A DNA stretch of 64,000 nucleotides from an uncultured Prevotella sp. (GCA_944319915.1 CALUEY010000031.1:1-64000); one strand, 5' to 3'. Shown: positions 45,041-54,126, numbered from the stretch's first letter. The notes: a model not told the origin generated them from the letters alone. Numbers and translations: made by a program.

Positions 45041-46077
45041 AGCTGATGTTCTTCAACGTGTGGGTGCGCTGCTACTCATACAACAACAAGTTCATACTCC
45101 GCAACCGACGCAGGCGCAAGCAAAGCAAGCTTCGCCCCATCTACGATGCCGCGCTCGCCATCATGACGCCGTGGTTCTTGCTGCGCTGGGGCGCGCTCGT
45201 GGCCTACGAAGCTGTATACGGCAAAGCCCGCGTAAACAGGCAAATGAAGCGCGAACGCAGCCAAACATTCACCCATGAGATGGGCATGGTGGCAATAGCA
45301 AAGAACGAAGGTCCGTACATAATAGAATGGATAGAATACCACAAGCTCGTTGGCTTCACCATATTCTATATCTACGACAACGACAGCACCGACGACACAA
45401 GGCAACTGCTGCAGCCTTACATCGAGCGCGGCGAAGTTGCATACACTTTCTTCCCCGGCACAGCCCGGCAGCTCGATGCCTACAACGACGCGGTGGCAAG
45501 GCATAAGGCAGAGTGCCGCTGGATGGCTTTCATCGACCTTGACGAGTTCATCATGCCAACCGAGCCGTTCAAGCCCATCGCAGATGTGGTGGAGGAAATA
45601 GTGAGGCAAGCCGGGAAAGGGGCGGCAGGCGTGAGCGTAAACTGGCTCGTTTACGGCTCGTCCGGCTTTGAGCGCAAGCCCGAAGGGCTGGTCACGGAAA
45701 ACTTCCTCAACCGTGCACTGCCCACGCACTACACCTGCTACATGGTAAAGACAATATGCAACCCGCGCCTGGTGGCCAACTACATATCGCCCCACTATCC
45801 GCTCTACAAGCCCGGGGCATACTCCGTAAGCGACTCCGACGGCCGCCGCCAGCGCGGATGGTTCTGCCACAACGTCACCTACAAACGGCTGCGCATAAAC
45901 CACTACTTCTGCAAGTCGCGCGAGGAATACCAACGCAAGCACGCCAGAGGGCTGGCCGACAGGGAGGGCAAATACGAGGCAGACAACTTCACCCTGCACG
46001 ACCTCAACGACATTCACGACGAGGCCATGATGGACTACGCGCCGCTCATCAAACAAAAACTTACCTGCAAGCAATGA
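45031..46077 (+). CDS. Glycosyltransferase family 92-like
   Basis: This 348-residue protein has the GT92 (DUF23) pattern: MGMVAIAKNEGPYIIEWIEYHKLVGFTIFYIYDNDSTDD, AYNDAVARHKAECRWMAFIDLDEFI with its DLDEF metal site, and a late HYFCKSREEYQRKHARG. The N-terminal 70 residues are basic and include a hydrophobic stretch, perhaps a membrane anchor. The acceptor sugar is unknown. It starts within the end of the polymerase gene, and its stop overlaps the next ATG. Confidence 0.85.
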   Translation: MDLKLMFFNVWVRCYSYNNKFILRNRRRRKQSKLRPIYDAALAIMTPWFLLRWGALVAYEAVYGKARVNRQMKRERSQTFTHEMGMVAIAKNEGPYIIEWIEYHKLVGFTIFYIYDNDSTDDTRQLLQPYIERGEVAYTFFPGTARQLDAYNDAVARHKAECRWMAFIDLDEFIMPTEPFKPIADVVEEIVRQAGKGAAGVSVNWLVYGSSGFERKPEGLVTENFLNRALPTHYTCYMVKTICNPRLVANYISPHYPLYKPGAYSVSDSDGRRQRGWFCHNVTYKRLRINHYFCKSREEYQRKHARGLADREGKYEADNFTLHDLNDIHDEAMMDYAPLIKQKLTCKQ

Positions 46078-47204
46078 AGTCTATCTGCTTCGTGACCACA
46101 GGCGACATAAAGACCAACGCCACCGCAAAGCGCGCCCTCGGAATGGCCAACCCACTGGCCGACTTGGGATGGCGCGTGCACATCGTAATGGAAGACACGC
46201 CCGAAAACCACCACCGCGCTTCGATTGAATGCGACGGGAGGGCCACGGTGCATTACTTCACGCACTTGCCAGCCAACAAGGAGAGAGCTGAAAAGGCCAA
46301 GCTACTGAAAGCCATACGCCCCGACTGCCTGTACCTCAGCGCGTTCGTGTTCAGGAACATAGTGCCTTACAGGGGCAGGTGCACAAGGATAGTGGAGCAC
46401 TCGGAGCTGATGGCGAGCGTATGCAACAGGAACTTGGCGCATAGGGCGCTCGACGCCATCCTGGAATACTCATCGATACTGTATGCCGACGGACTGGTAA
46501 ATGCCAGCGTTTACCTGCACGACACTTACCAACGGCGAGCCTCGCTTCTGCCCCGGCGCCTGCGCCCGGCCATGCTGCACCTGCCTTACGCCTACAGCCC
46601 CAGCATGGTGCGCCCACAACCCGCAAGCACGGGCGGCCCCGGCATGTACAGGGGCAAGGCCCTGTTCGTTTACCTCGGCACCATCACCGCCAACTATGGC
46701 ATATTCACCCTCTTGGAGGCAGCGCGGCTGCTAAGCCAAGAGCGCCGCGACTTCTGCCTCGCGGTGCTGGGCCAGGGCAACGACTTCGGCGCCGCTGCGC
46801 GGCTGGCGGGCAAGCTGGGCGGATGCGTTGACATGTGCGGCTTTGTGAGCGAGGAGCGCATACCTCAGTACTTCTCGCAGGCGGCGGCCTTCATCCTGCC
46901 CATGAACGACACCGTGCAAGACTGGGCCCGCTGCCCCAGCAAGCTCTTCATGTACCTGCCCTACGGCAAGCCAGTGATAACCTGCCGCATAGGCGAGGCC
47001 CTGCACGTCCTGGGCGAGCAGGGGCTGTATTACCAGCCGGGCAACGCCGCCGAGCTAAAGGAAAGGATGGCCTGCGTGGCCGATGGCAAGGCCGGCGGCC
47101 TCGGCATCAACCCGCAGGAGCACTCCTGGCCGGCACGGGCCAAGGTGTTCGACGGGTGGGCAATGGCCGCGCTCAAAAAGAAAAGCCACAAAAACCTGAC
47201 ATGA
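46074..47204 (+). CDS. Glycosyltransferase family 4
   Basis: This 376-residue GT-B enzyme starts MKSICFVTTGDIKTNATAKR. In the C-terminal half it has FVYLGTITANYGIFTLLEA (donor domain start), GFVSEERIPQYFSQAAAFILP and CPSKLFMYLPYGKPVITC, a variant of the GT4 motif with the lysine-leucine-phenylalanine of family members that use the SKL(F/Y) pattern. It is translationally coupled at both ends by ATGA overlaps. Confidence 0.87.
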   Translation: MKSICFVTTGDIKTNATAKRALGMANPLADLGWRVHIVMEDTPENHHRASIECDGRATVHYFTHLPANKERAEKAKLLKAIRPDCLYLSAFVFRNIVPYRGRCTRIVEHSELMASVCNRNLAHRALDAILEYSSILYADGLVNASVYLHDTYQRRASLLPRRLRPAMLHLPYAYSPSMVRPQPASTGGPGMYRGKALFVYLGTITANYGIFTLLEAARLLSQERRDFCLAVLGQGNDFGAAARLAGKLGGCVDMCGFVSEERIPQYFSQAAAFILPMNDTVQDWARCPSKLFMYLPYGKPVITCRIGEALHVLGEQGLYYQPGNAAELKERMACVADGKAGGLGINPQEHSWPARAKVFDGWAMAALKKKSHKNLT

Positions 47205-47863
47205 AAACATTACTGCAACTCTTGGTGACCGTCCTGCCGTGGAAGCTGCGCAGGATATTGCTCAACAAGCTTTGGGGCTACAGCATCCACCCCACGGCAA
47301 GGATAGGATTGTCTTACGTGTTCCCCAAAAAGCTCATCATGGCCGAAGGGGCCAGGATAGGCCACCTCAACGTGGCCATCCACCTTGAACAAGTGGTGAT
47401 GGAGAAAGACAGCATGATATGCCAGCGCAACTGGATAACGGGCTTCCCCCTGGGCGACCATACCAAGTTCACGAGGTTCCCCGGCAGGAAGCCGCGCCTG
47501 GTGATTAAGGAGGGGTCCGCCATCACCAAGCAGCACCACATAGACTGCACCGACACCGTAACCATAGGCGAGCTTACCGTGCTGGCTGGCTACGGCTCGC
47601 AGCTGCTGTCGCACTCCACGTCGATTGAGCACAACGACGGTGCCTGCGCCCCCATCACCATAGGCCACCACTGCTTCGTGGGTACGCGCTGCGTGCTGCT
47701 GCCCGGGGCCGAGCTGCCCAGCCACTGCGTGCTGGGAGCGGGCGCCGTGCTCAACAAGAGATTCTCGGAGCAATACGCTCTCTACGGTGGCGTGCCGGCA
47801 AGGTTACTGAAGAAGGAGCCGGCCACGCACAAGTTCTTCTCGCGCGAATATGACCCAAGGTGA
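47201..47863 (+). CDS. Hexapeptide (left-handed beta-helix) acyltransferase
   Basis: This 220-residue protein carries imperfect hexapeptide repeats in two blocks: IHPTARIGLSYVFPKKLIMAEGARIGHLNVA near the start and ITIGHHCFVGTRCVLLPGAELPSHCVLGAGAVLNK near the end, plus GGVPARLLKK. These build a left-handed beta-helix that acetylates (or similarly acylates) a sugar. The first 25 residues are hydrophobic and basic, and may lie on the membrane. The histidine-containing TSIEHNDG segment may be catalytic. It is coupled to both neighbours. Confidence 0.83.
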   Translation: MKTLLQLLVTVLPWKLRRILLNKLWGYSIHPTARIGLSYVFPKKLIMAEGARIGHLNVAIHLEQVVMEKDSMICQRNWITGFPLGDHTKFTRFPGRKPRLVIKEGSAITKQHHIDCTDTVTIGELTVLAGYGSQLLSHSTSIEHNDGACAPITIGHHCFVGTRCVLLPGAELPSHCVLGAGAVLNKRFSEQYALYGGVPARLLKKEPATHKFFSREYDPR

Positions 47864-49004
47864 CGCCCATTCGCACGCATTGGCCGCCGGCCCAATGCCC
47901 AAGGCAATGAAGGTAATCCACTTCGTGGCAGCCATCGACCGCTCCTTGGGCGGCGTGTCGGCCTATATGCAGTTGCTGGCCAAGGAGCTGGGCAAGCTCA
48001 CTGACCTAACAGTGGCCACCATGCCTTCGCCCTCACCCCTGCCCTTGGAGAACTGCCGCGTGGCTTACCTGCCGCGCCCGCTGGGCCGCATAATTGACTT
48101 CAGGCGGCAGTGGATAAGGCTGCTGAGGCGGGAGCGGCCCGACGTGGTGCACATAAACGGCATCTGGATGCTGCACACGTGGGTGGCGCAGCGCGAGGCC
48201 CAAAGCATGGGCATACGCACATTTGTTACGCCCCACGGCATGCTCGACCCATGGGTGCTCCGCCGCCACAGGCCGCTGAAGCTGGCTGCCCTCGCCCTCT
48301 ACCAGCGGCGCGCCCTGCACCGTGCTGAGGCATTGGTGGCTACGGCACGACGGGAAGAAGCCAACATACTGCGCCTGGGCTACAACGCCAACGTAAGGAT
48401 GGTGCCCACGGGCATCGACGTAGGCGACATAGCCATGCGGGCCGACTGGCACAAAAGCGGCACGATACTGTTCCTCGCGCTGCTCAGGCCAAACAAGGGC
48501 GCAGAGCTGCTCATAGAGGCGGCCGCCATGATGGGCGACGCCCTGCGGGGCTGCAAGATAGTTATAGCCGGCGAGGGCGACGCCGACTACACCGCCGGAC
48601 TGAAGGCCATGGCCGCCGGCAGCGGGCTGGCCTGCCGGGTGTGCTTCGTGGGCGGGGTCTACGGCGAAGACAAGTGGCGCCTGCTGCGCCAGGCCGACGT
48701 GCTGGCGCTGCCCACGCTGTCGGAAAACTTCGGCATAGTGGTGGCCGAGGCCCTGGCCTGCGGCACGCCCGCCATAACCACCAAGGGCGCGCCCTGGGCC
48801 GACCTTGCCGACCGAGGCTGCGGCTGGTGGATAGACCGCTCGGCAGAAAACCTCGCCGCCGCGCTCAGGGAAGCCCTCAGCCTCAGCGCCGCCGACCGCG
48901 AGCGCATGGGCCGCGCCGGCCGCCGGCTGGTGGAAGAAAAGTATTCGGCCGAAAGCGCGGCCAAGGCATTGATGGAAATATACAGAAACAAAGAGCAACG
49001 ATGA
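47850..49004 (+). CDS. Glycosyltransferase family 4
   Basis: This is a 384-residue GT-B enzyme. The typical family start is Met20 (MKVIHFVAAIDRSLGGVSAY), encoded at 47907; I list the longer frame from ATG 47850 because it gives the 14-base overlap usual in this operon, but the shorter form of 365 residues is equally plausible. Motifs seen are HINGIWMLHTW, TPHGMLDPWVLRRHRPLK, LALLRPNKGAELLIEAA and the GT4 signature PTLSENFGIVVAEALACGTPAITT. Enzymes with the HGMLDPW motif are common in exopolysaccharide loci. Confidence 0.88.
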   Translation: MTQGDAHSHALAAGPMPKAMKVIHFVAAIDRSLGGVSAYMQLLAKELGKLTDLTVATMPSPSPLPLENCRVAYLPRPLGRIIDFRRQWIRLLRRERPDVVHINGIWMLHTWVAQREAQSMGIRTFVTPHGMLDPWVLRRHRPLKLAALALYQRRALHRAEALVATARREEANILRLGYNANVRMVPTGIDVGDIAMRADWHKSGTILFLALLRPNKGAELLIEAAAMMGDALRGCKIVIAGEGDADYTAGLKAMAAGSGLACRVCFVGGVYGEDKWRLLRQADVLALPTLSENFGIVVAEALACGTPAITTKGAPWADLADRGCGWWIDRSAENLAAALREALSLSAADRERMGRAGRRLVEEKYSAESAAKALMEIYRNKEQR

Positions 49005-49588
49005 AAGAACTGTGGTTCAAGCCAGACTTCGCCAGCAACGGCATCACCACAAGGGAGAAATTAAGGATACAACTGTGGCGGTGCGTTGACGCCTTGCTCT
49101 TCAAGACGAGCCTCAAAGCCTTGTCACGCTGGCGGGTGTTCCTGCTGCGGATGTTCGGCGCTAAGATAGGCAAGGGATGCTACATCTCGCCCAAGTGCAC
49201 GATAACCATGCCGTGGAACTTATCGATGGGCAAAGTCTCTGCCATAGACGACCACGCTTTCATAAAGTCATCCGTCAAGGTTTCCATCGGCGACTATGTA
49301 AGTATGGCGGCATTCGTCCACATCGTTCCAGACGGCCACGACGTAAGGGCGCGCAACTTCGCGTGGCAGGCAGCTCCCATAACCATCGGCCACGGGGCTT
49401 TCATCGGGGCCGACTCATACATTGGCAAGGGCGTAACCATAGGCCAGATGGCCGTCGTCGGCGCAAGGAGCCTTGTGCTGAGAGACATACCCGAGAACAC
49501 CATTGCCTACGGTTCACCGTGCGAGCCACGCGCCGAGAGGCTGCCGCGCGAGGTGTACGAACGCTACAGATACCACCACGCCCAATGA
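49001..49588 (+). CDS. WcaF-like hexapeptide acetyltransferase
   Basis: This 195-residue protein is of the colanic-acid WcaF type: RWRVFLLRMFGAKIGKGCYISPKCTITMPWNLSMG, followed by hexapeptide repeats VSIGDYVSMAAFVHIV and ITIGHGAFIGADSYIGKGVTIGQMAVVGA, and GSPCEPR. The HDVRARNF segment holds the family's active-site histidine. It probably O-acetylates a sugar of the repeat unit. It overlaps both neighbours by four bases and resembles the next gene in layout, so the two may have arisen by duplication. Confidence 0.87.
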   Translation: MKELWFKPDFASNGITTREKLRIQLWRCVDALLFKTSLKALSRWRVFLLRMFGAKIGKGCYISPKCTITMPWNLSMGKVSAIDDHAFIKSSVKVSIGDYVSMAAFVHIVPDGHDVRARNFAWQAAPITIGHGAFIGADSYIGKGVTIGQMAVVGARSLVLRDIPENTIAYGSPCEPRAERLPREVYERYRYHHAQ

Positions 49589-50139
49589 CCTACAACGACA
49601 ACTGGCGGCGCTTCCGCTCGCCTTACACCACGGCGGGGCGCATCAAGAGGATGCTATGGGCCGTATGCTGGGCGGTGCTGGCGCGCCCTTTCCCGCGCAG
49701 CACCATGATGCCGTGGAAGCGGCTGCTGCTGCGCCTCTTCGGGGCGAAGGTGGCCCCAACGGCCAACGTGTACGCCTCGGCCATGGTGTTCATGCCGTGG
49801 CACCTCACCATGTGCGAGGGCTCGTGCCTCGGCCCGGGCGTGCGCTGCTACAACGCCGCCCCCGTCACCCTCGGCGCGGGGGCCACGGTGAGCCAGCGCG
49901 CCTTCCTCTGCACGGCCTCGCACAACATCTCATCGCCGGCCCACGAGCAGACGGAGCGGCCCATCAGCATCGGGGCGGGCGCGTGGGTGGCCGCCGAGGC
50001 TTTCGTGGGTCCTGACGTCACGGTGGGCGAAGGCGCAGTGGTGGCCGCGCGCGCCGTGGTTACAAAGAGCGTGGAGCCGTGGACCGTGGTCGGCGGCAAC
50101 CCCGCCCGCTTCATCAAGAAAAGAGAGATAAGGAATTAA
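49585..50139 (+). CDS. WcaF-like hexapeptide acetyltransferase
   Basis: This 184-residue protein has the same plan as the preceding one: MMPWKRLLLRLFGAKVAPTANVYASAMVFMPWHLTM, repeats VTLGAGATVSQRAFLCTASHNISS (with the probable catalytic His) and ISIGAGAWVAAEAFVGPDVTVGEGAVVAARAVV, then GGNPARFIKKR. It is likely to acetylate a second position or sugar. The stop is followed directly by the composite repeat element, which breaks the tight gene coupling of the operon. Confidence 0.87.
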   Translation: MTYNDNWRRFRSPYTTAGRIKRMLWAVCWAVLARPFPRSTMMPWKRLLLRLFGAKVAPTANVYASAMVFMPWHLTMCEGSCLGPGVRCYNAAPVTLGAGATVSQRAFLCTASHNISSPAHEQTERPISIGAGAWVAAEAFVGPDVTVGEGAVVAARAVVTKSVEPWTVVGGNPARFIKKREIRN

Positions 50140-50275
50140 GAAGTAAGAGTTAAGAATGAAGAAAGGCTGCGCACTCCCTCGTGCCAGGGCGTGGCCCGCA
50201 TATTCCCAGTACTCACGGTTCTCCCATATCTCCCAGCACTCCCAACACTCCTATAAGCCCTATACCCCCCAATGA
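50136..50275 (+). repeat. Composite repeat element, copy 1
   Basis: It begins with an AATTAAG/AAGAATGA-rich module, then GAAAGGCTGCGC, then CGTGCCAGGGCGTGGCCC, then about seven 9-base units (of the type CTCCCAGCA), ending CTATAAGCCCTATACCC. Copies with the same module order lie at 53975 (plus) and 55984 (minus). It fills the gap before the four-HTH gene. Confidence 0.7.
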
Positions 50276-51231
50276 TTAACCCCCAGGCAAGCCTCACCCC
50301 GCGCGAGCGCACCGCGCTGCGGCGCCGCCTTGCGCTGCTGCGCAAGTATGCCAAGGCCGTGGAGCTGTACGACACCACCCAGCTGGCGCTGGGTGAGATT
50401 GCCCGGCGGAGCGGAGTGAGCGCGGGCGCGCTGGGCAACTACCTGCGGCGCCACTGGCGCGAGCTGGTGCTGCGCCGCCACAACATGGCCGACCCCGGCG
50501 CCGACCCGCAGGCCGTGAGGCTGCTGCAGGCGGGCGGGCAGAGCCCCGCCGCCCACGAGAAGTATAGGGAGGCGGTGGCCGCCTGCGACTCAATGGACTT
50601 CATTGAGCTTAACCTGTCGCAGGTAGCGCGCAAGTTCGGCCTCGGAGCCACGGCACTCACAAACTTCATGCGTGTGCATTACCCAGGCACGCTGGCGCGC
50701 CGCGAGGAGGCGCGCCGGCGCCTGGGCCTTGCCGACGGCGGCAGCCATGGCGCGCGCCGGGCCTGCGCCCGGCAGTATGCCGAGGCCGTGAGCCTCTACG
50801 CCTCAACCAGCATGACCGTGGCCGAGGTGGCCCGCAGGTGCGGCGTGTCGGAGGGCGGGCTTAGCCAGCACCTGCGCTTCTACCACCACGACGTGCTGCA
50901 GGCCAAGCGGCAGCAGCGCAGCCAGGCCCGGGGCCACGGCGGCGAGGGGCAGCAGGGCCGCATGCTGGGCAACGGACAGCGCTACGAGCCATCGGCGCGC
51001 TCGGAGGCCATGTATGCCGAGGCGCTGGCCTTGTGCCGCTCCACCTCGCTCACCCTCAAGGAGATTGCCGCCCGCACCGGCGTCCACTACGAGAGCCTGC
51101 GCAACTACCTGCGCCGCTGGCACAGCCAGCTGATGCTGCAGCGGCGCGGCAAGAAGCAGGGCAACGCCGCCGATGGCCAGCAGGGCGGAAGCAAAAAACA
51201 AGTTAGACCATGCTCGACATTTCAGTCATAA
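50272..51231 (+). CDS. Protein with four tandem helix-turn-helix repeats
   Basis: This 319-residue basic protein has four copies of a roughly 45-residue unit starting at about residues 26, 98, 169 and 248. Each begins with YA/R-EAV-xx-Y/C and then an HTH: LALGEIARRSGVSAGALGNYLRR, LNLSQVARKFGLGATALTNFMRV, MTVAEVARRCGVSEGGLSQHLRF and LTLKEIAARTGVHYESLRNYLRR. The linkers are 70-79 residues apart and rich in Arg, Gln and Gly. There is no other domain. I do not know a characterised homologue; a DNA-binding role is inferred. It overlaps the next glycosyltransferase by 22 bases. Confidence 0.7.
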   Translation: MINPQASLTPRERTALRRRLALLRKYAKAVELYDTTQLALGEIARRSGVSAGALGNYLRRHWRELVLRRHNMADPGADPQAVRLLQAGGQSPAAHEKYREAVAACDSMDFIELNLSQVARKFGLGATALTNFMRVHYPGTLARREEARRRLGLADGGSHGARRACARQYAEAVSLYASTSMTVAEVARRCGVSEGGLSQHLRFYHHDVLQAKRQQRSQARGHGGEGQQGRMLGNGQRYEPSARSEAMYAEALALCRSTSLTLKEIAARTGVHYESLRNYLRRWHSQLMLQRRGKKQGNAADGQQGGSKKQVRPCSTFQS

Positions 51232-52124
51232 TACTTACTTACAACGAGGAGCTGCACATCCGCCGCTGCCTGGAAAACGCCGGGCGGTTTGCCAAGGAAA
51301 TATTCGTCGTGGACTCCTTCTCAACCGACGCCACCGTGCGCCTGGCCGAAGAGATGGGGGCCAGGGTGTTCAGCAACAAGTGGGTTAACTACGCCACGCA
51401 GTTCAACTGGGCCTTGGCCCACCTGCCCATAACCACGCGGTGGGTGTGGCGCATGGATGCCGACGAGTACCTTTCCGACGAACTCATAGACGAACTCCAC
51501 CAACGGCTGCCCGCCTCGCCCCCCGGCGTAAACGCCTACACCGCGCCATGCCGACGCATCTTCATGGGCCGCTACATCCGCCACGGCATCATACCCCTCA
51601 TACTGCTCAGGCTCTTCCGAACAGGCTGCGCCCAGTGCGAGAACCGCCAGATGGACGAGCACATACGCCTGGGCAGCGGCACCGTGGGCGCGCTGCGCCA
51701 CCCTTTCTACGACGACAACCTCAACGGACTTACATGGTGGACGGCCAAGCACAACGGCTACGCCACGCGCGAGGCCGCCGACCTGCTGCTCACCGAGTAT
51801 GGCATGGCCGACAACAGCCTCAACTCGGGACGCCACACGGCCCGGGTAAGGCGGGGCAAGCTGCTCTACACGCGCCTGCCGCTGTTTTTCAGGGCCTTCG
51901 CCCTGTTCTGCTACCGCTACTTCGTGCGCCTTGGATTCCTCGACGGCAGGGAGGGGTTCCTCTGGCACTTCCTGCAGGGCTTCTGGTACAGGGCGCTGGC
52001 CGACGCCAAGGTTTACGAAACAAAGAAGCGCCTGGGCTTCGACCCCGGGCGCATAAGGCAGTACCTGAGCCAAAACTACGGGGCAGCCTCCGCCGCACAT
52101 GGCCCCGACGAAAACAAAGAGTGA
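51210..52124 (+). CDS. Glycosyltransferase family 2 (WaaE/KdtX-like)
   Basis: This 304-residue enzyme begins MLDISVIILTYNEELHIRRC and has VVDSFSTDATVRLAEEMGARVF and the metal motif WRMDADEYLSDEL, the pattern of the WaaE-type branch of family 2. The C-terminal half contains a conserved RHPFYDDNLNGLTWWTAKHNGYATREA and a hydrophobic segment close to the membrane. It starts within the end of the four-HTH gene. Donor and acceptor are unknown. Confidence 0.88.
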   Translation: MLDISVIILTYNEELHIRRCLENAGRFAKEIFVVDSFSTDATVRLAEEMGARVFSNKWVNYATQFNWALAHLPITTRWVWRMDADEYLSDELIDELHQRLPASPPGVNAYTAPCRRIFMGRYIRHGIIPLILLRLFRTGCAQCENRQMDEHIRLGSGTVGALRHPFYDDNLNGLTWWTAKHNGYATREAADLLLTEYGMADNSLNSGRHTARVRRGKLLYTRLPLFFRAFALFCYRYFVRLGFLDGREGFLWHFLQGFWYRALADAKVYETKKRLGFDPGRIRQYLSQNYGAASAAHGPDENKE

Positions 52125-52900
52125 TGAAAGTAAGCATAATAACCTCATGCTTCAACCGCCGCCAAACCATTGGCCAGACCATAGAGAGCGTGGCGGCGCA
52201 AGACTACCCCCGCATAGAGCACATAGTGGTAGACGGGGCGAGCACCGACGGATCAGTGGACGTGATAGCCGGCTACCGCGACCGCAAGATGGTGGACAAG
52301 ATGGTGTCGGAACCCGACAGCGGCATGTACGAGGCCATAAACAAGGGCATACGCATGGCCACGGGCGACGTGGTGGGCCTGCTCCACAGCGACGACTTCT
52401 TCGTTGACAGCCGGGTGGTGTCCGACATAGTGGCCCTGTTCCGCGCCACCGGGGCCGACGTGGTTTACGGCAACGGGCTCTACGTTGACGCCGCCGACAC
52501 CAGCCGCGTGGTGCGCAACTGGGTGAGCGGGCGCTACCGCCGCTGGAAGGTGCGCCTGGGCTGGCTGCCGCTCCACCCCACCGTCTACATACGCCGCGAC
52601 GTGCTCATGCGCCTGGGCCTCTACGACGAGAGCTACCGCGTGGCCTCCGACTCCGACTTCCTCGTGCGCTGCCTCTACGAGAACAGGCTCCACGTGGAGT
52701 ACCTCAACCGATACTTCGTGAAGATGCGCATGGGGGGCCTCTCTACCGGCGGCGCCAGCCGCAGCTCGGTGTGGCGCGAGGACGTGCGCATGTACCGCTC
52801 GCACGGCTTCTGGGGCGTGCCTGAAAAGCTGCTCAAGATGGGCTGGAAGGTGCCGCAATACATCGACGCCAAGCTCAGGGCAAGGTTCCGCGATGACTGA
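52124..52900 (+). CDS. Glycosyltransferase family 2
   Basis: This 258-residue enzyme starts MKVSIITSCFNRRQTIGQTI and has the family pattern VDGASTDGSVDVI, SEPDSGMYEAINKGIRMATGDVVGLLHSDDFF (with the DD metal site), HPTVYIRRDVLMRLGLYDESYRVASDSDFLVRC. It matches the WcaE/WcaA-like type seen in many Bacteroidetes loci. Start and stop are coupled to the neighbours (TGATG and an eight-base overlap). Confidence 0.88.
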   Translation: MKVSIITSCFNRRQTIGQTIESVAAQDYPRIEHIVVDGASTDGSVDVIAGYRDRKMVDKMVSEPDSGMYEAINKGIRMATGDVVGLLHSDDFFVDSRVVSDIVALFRATGADVVYGNGLYVDAADTSRVVRNWVSGRYRRWKVRLGWLPLHPTVYIRRDVLMRLGLYDESYRVASDSDFLVRCLYENRLHVEYLNRYFVKMRMGGLSTGGASRSSVWREDVRMYRSHGFWGVPEKLLKMGWKVPQYIDAKLRARFRDD

Positions 52901-53987
52901 CACCGAGCTGCTGCTTTTCAGCTACCTGCGCTCCGGGCTATGGGGCTGCCCGCCGCCCGCGCCCTGCCCGCCGGCAGGCGACGGGCGGTGGCGCCAGCTC
53001 TTCGGGCTGGCCTGCCGCCAGGCCGTGGCCGGCATCGTGGCCGACGGCATCGCCCGGGGCGGAGCCAGGCCCGGCGGGGGGCTGTGGCAGCAGTGGCTGC
53101 TCTACCTGGTGCACCTCGAGCAGGTGAACCGCCGCATCGACGGCTACGGCCAGCGGCTGCTGGCCATGCTCCGCGCCGAGGGCATCAGCGGCGAGATAGT
53201 GAAGGGGGCCGCCGTGGCCCGCTTCTACCCCGAGCCGCTGCACCGCTCCTACGGCGACATCGACATTGTGGTAACCCACGGCTGGCCCCTACTGCCCGCA
53301 GCGCTCAGGCGGCGCGGCATAGCCTTCTACGGCGAGAGCGGCGACATCGTGGCCGACGACATTGGCCCGCGCCTCGACGGCTGCGCCACCCCTGCGGGCG
53401 GCCACCGCTGCCGCGCCGAGTTCCACCCGCGCTACGAACGGCTCTTCAGCCCTTTGGCCGCCGCCCGCCTCAGGCGCATAGCCGGGGGCAGGCAGGGGCG
53501 CCGCAGGCTGCCGGGGCCAGGCTCGGCGGAGTTTGCCATGGCTTGCATGGTGCTCCACCTGCGCCGCCACGTGCTCTCCTACGGCATAGGGCTGAAGCAG
53601 GTGTGCGACGTGGCGGTGATGGTGCGCCGCTCCGGGGCAGACCTGCAGGCCCTGGCCGCGCTGCTGCGCCACCTCGGGACGTGGCGCTTTGGCCGGGCCT
53701 TGCTGGCCTTCATCGATGACCACCTGGCCTGCCCCGGCTATCCGCCGCTGGCGCCCGGGGCGGGGGGCAAGGCCGCCGGCCTGCTCCTTTCGGTGTTCAT
53801 GGGCGACGGCTACACCCTCAAGGCCGAGCGCGAGGACAGCGGCCGGCTGCTGCCCGCACCGCTGCGCGTAGCCCGCAACGCTCTCTTCTGGCTGCGCCGC
53901 AGCCTCCACCTCTTCAGCCTGATGCCCGCCGAGGCCTTCTTCTTCATGGCCAGCAAGGCGGCCGGGAAGCTGAAAATTAAAAATTAA
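52893..53987 (+). CDS. Nucleotidyltransferase family protein (NTP_transf_5)
   Basis: This 364-residue protein carries the family-5 nucleotidyltransferase core: EIVKGAAVARFYPEPLHRSYGDIDIVV (residues about 104-130), with the invariant lysine, the proline-arginine pair and the GDID metal site, then CRAEFHPRYERLF and the helical C-terminal part. Proteins of this family are found beside HprK-like kinases and PqqD-like proteins in exopolysaccharide and lasso-peptide gene clusters, and both are in this window. The reaction is not known for most members. It overlaps the preceding glycosyltransferase by eight bases. Confidence 0.8.
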   Translation: MTDTELLLFSYLRSGLWGCPPPAPCPPAGDGRWRQLFGLACRQAVAGIVADGIARGGARPGGGLWQQWLLYLVHLEQVNRRIDGYGQRLLAMLRAEGISGEIVKGAAVARFYPEPLHRSYGDIDIVVTHGWPLLPAALRRRGIAFYGESGDIVADDIGPRLDGCATPAGGHRCRAEFHPRYERLFSPLAAARLRRIAGGRQGRRRLPGPGSAEFAMACMVLHLRRHVLSYGIGLKQVCDVAVMVRRSGADLQALAALLRHLGTWRFGRALLAFIDDHLACPGYPPLAPGAGGKAAGLLLSVFMGDGYTLKAEREDSGRLLPAPLRVARNALFWLRRSLHLFSLMPAEAFFFMASKAAGKLKIKN

Positions 53988-54105
53988 AAGAATATGCATC
54001 GTGGCAGGGCGTGGGCGGCTTATTCACAGTGCTCCCGGCGCTCCCAGCACTCCCAGCGCTCCCAGCACTCCCAGCACTCCCAGCGCTCCCATAAGCCCAA
54101 TTAAG
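53975..54105 (+). repeat. Composite repeat element, copy 2
   Basis: Its AT-rich module (AAATTAAAAATTAAAAG) is followed by CGTGGCAGGGCGTGGGCGGC, CACAGTGCTCCC and about eight exact or near-exact 9-base units alternating GCTCCCAGC and ACTCCCAGC, ending CCCATAAGCCCAATT. It separates the nucleotidyltransferase and OmpA-like genes. Confidence 0.75.
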
Positions 54106-54126
54106 CAACAACCAACAACTTATTAT

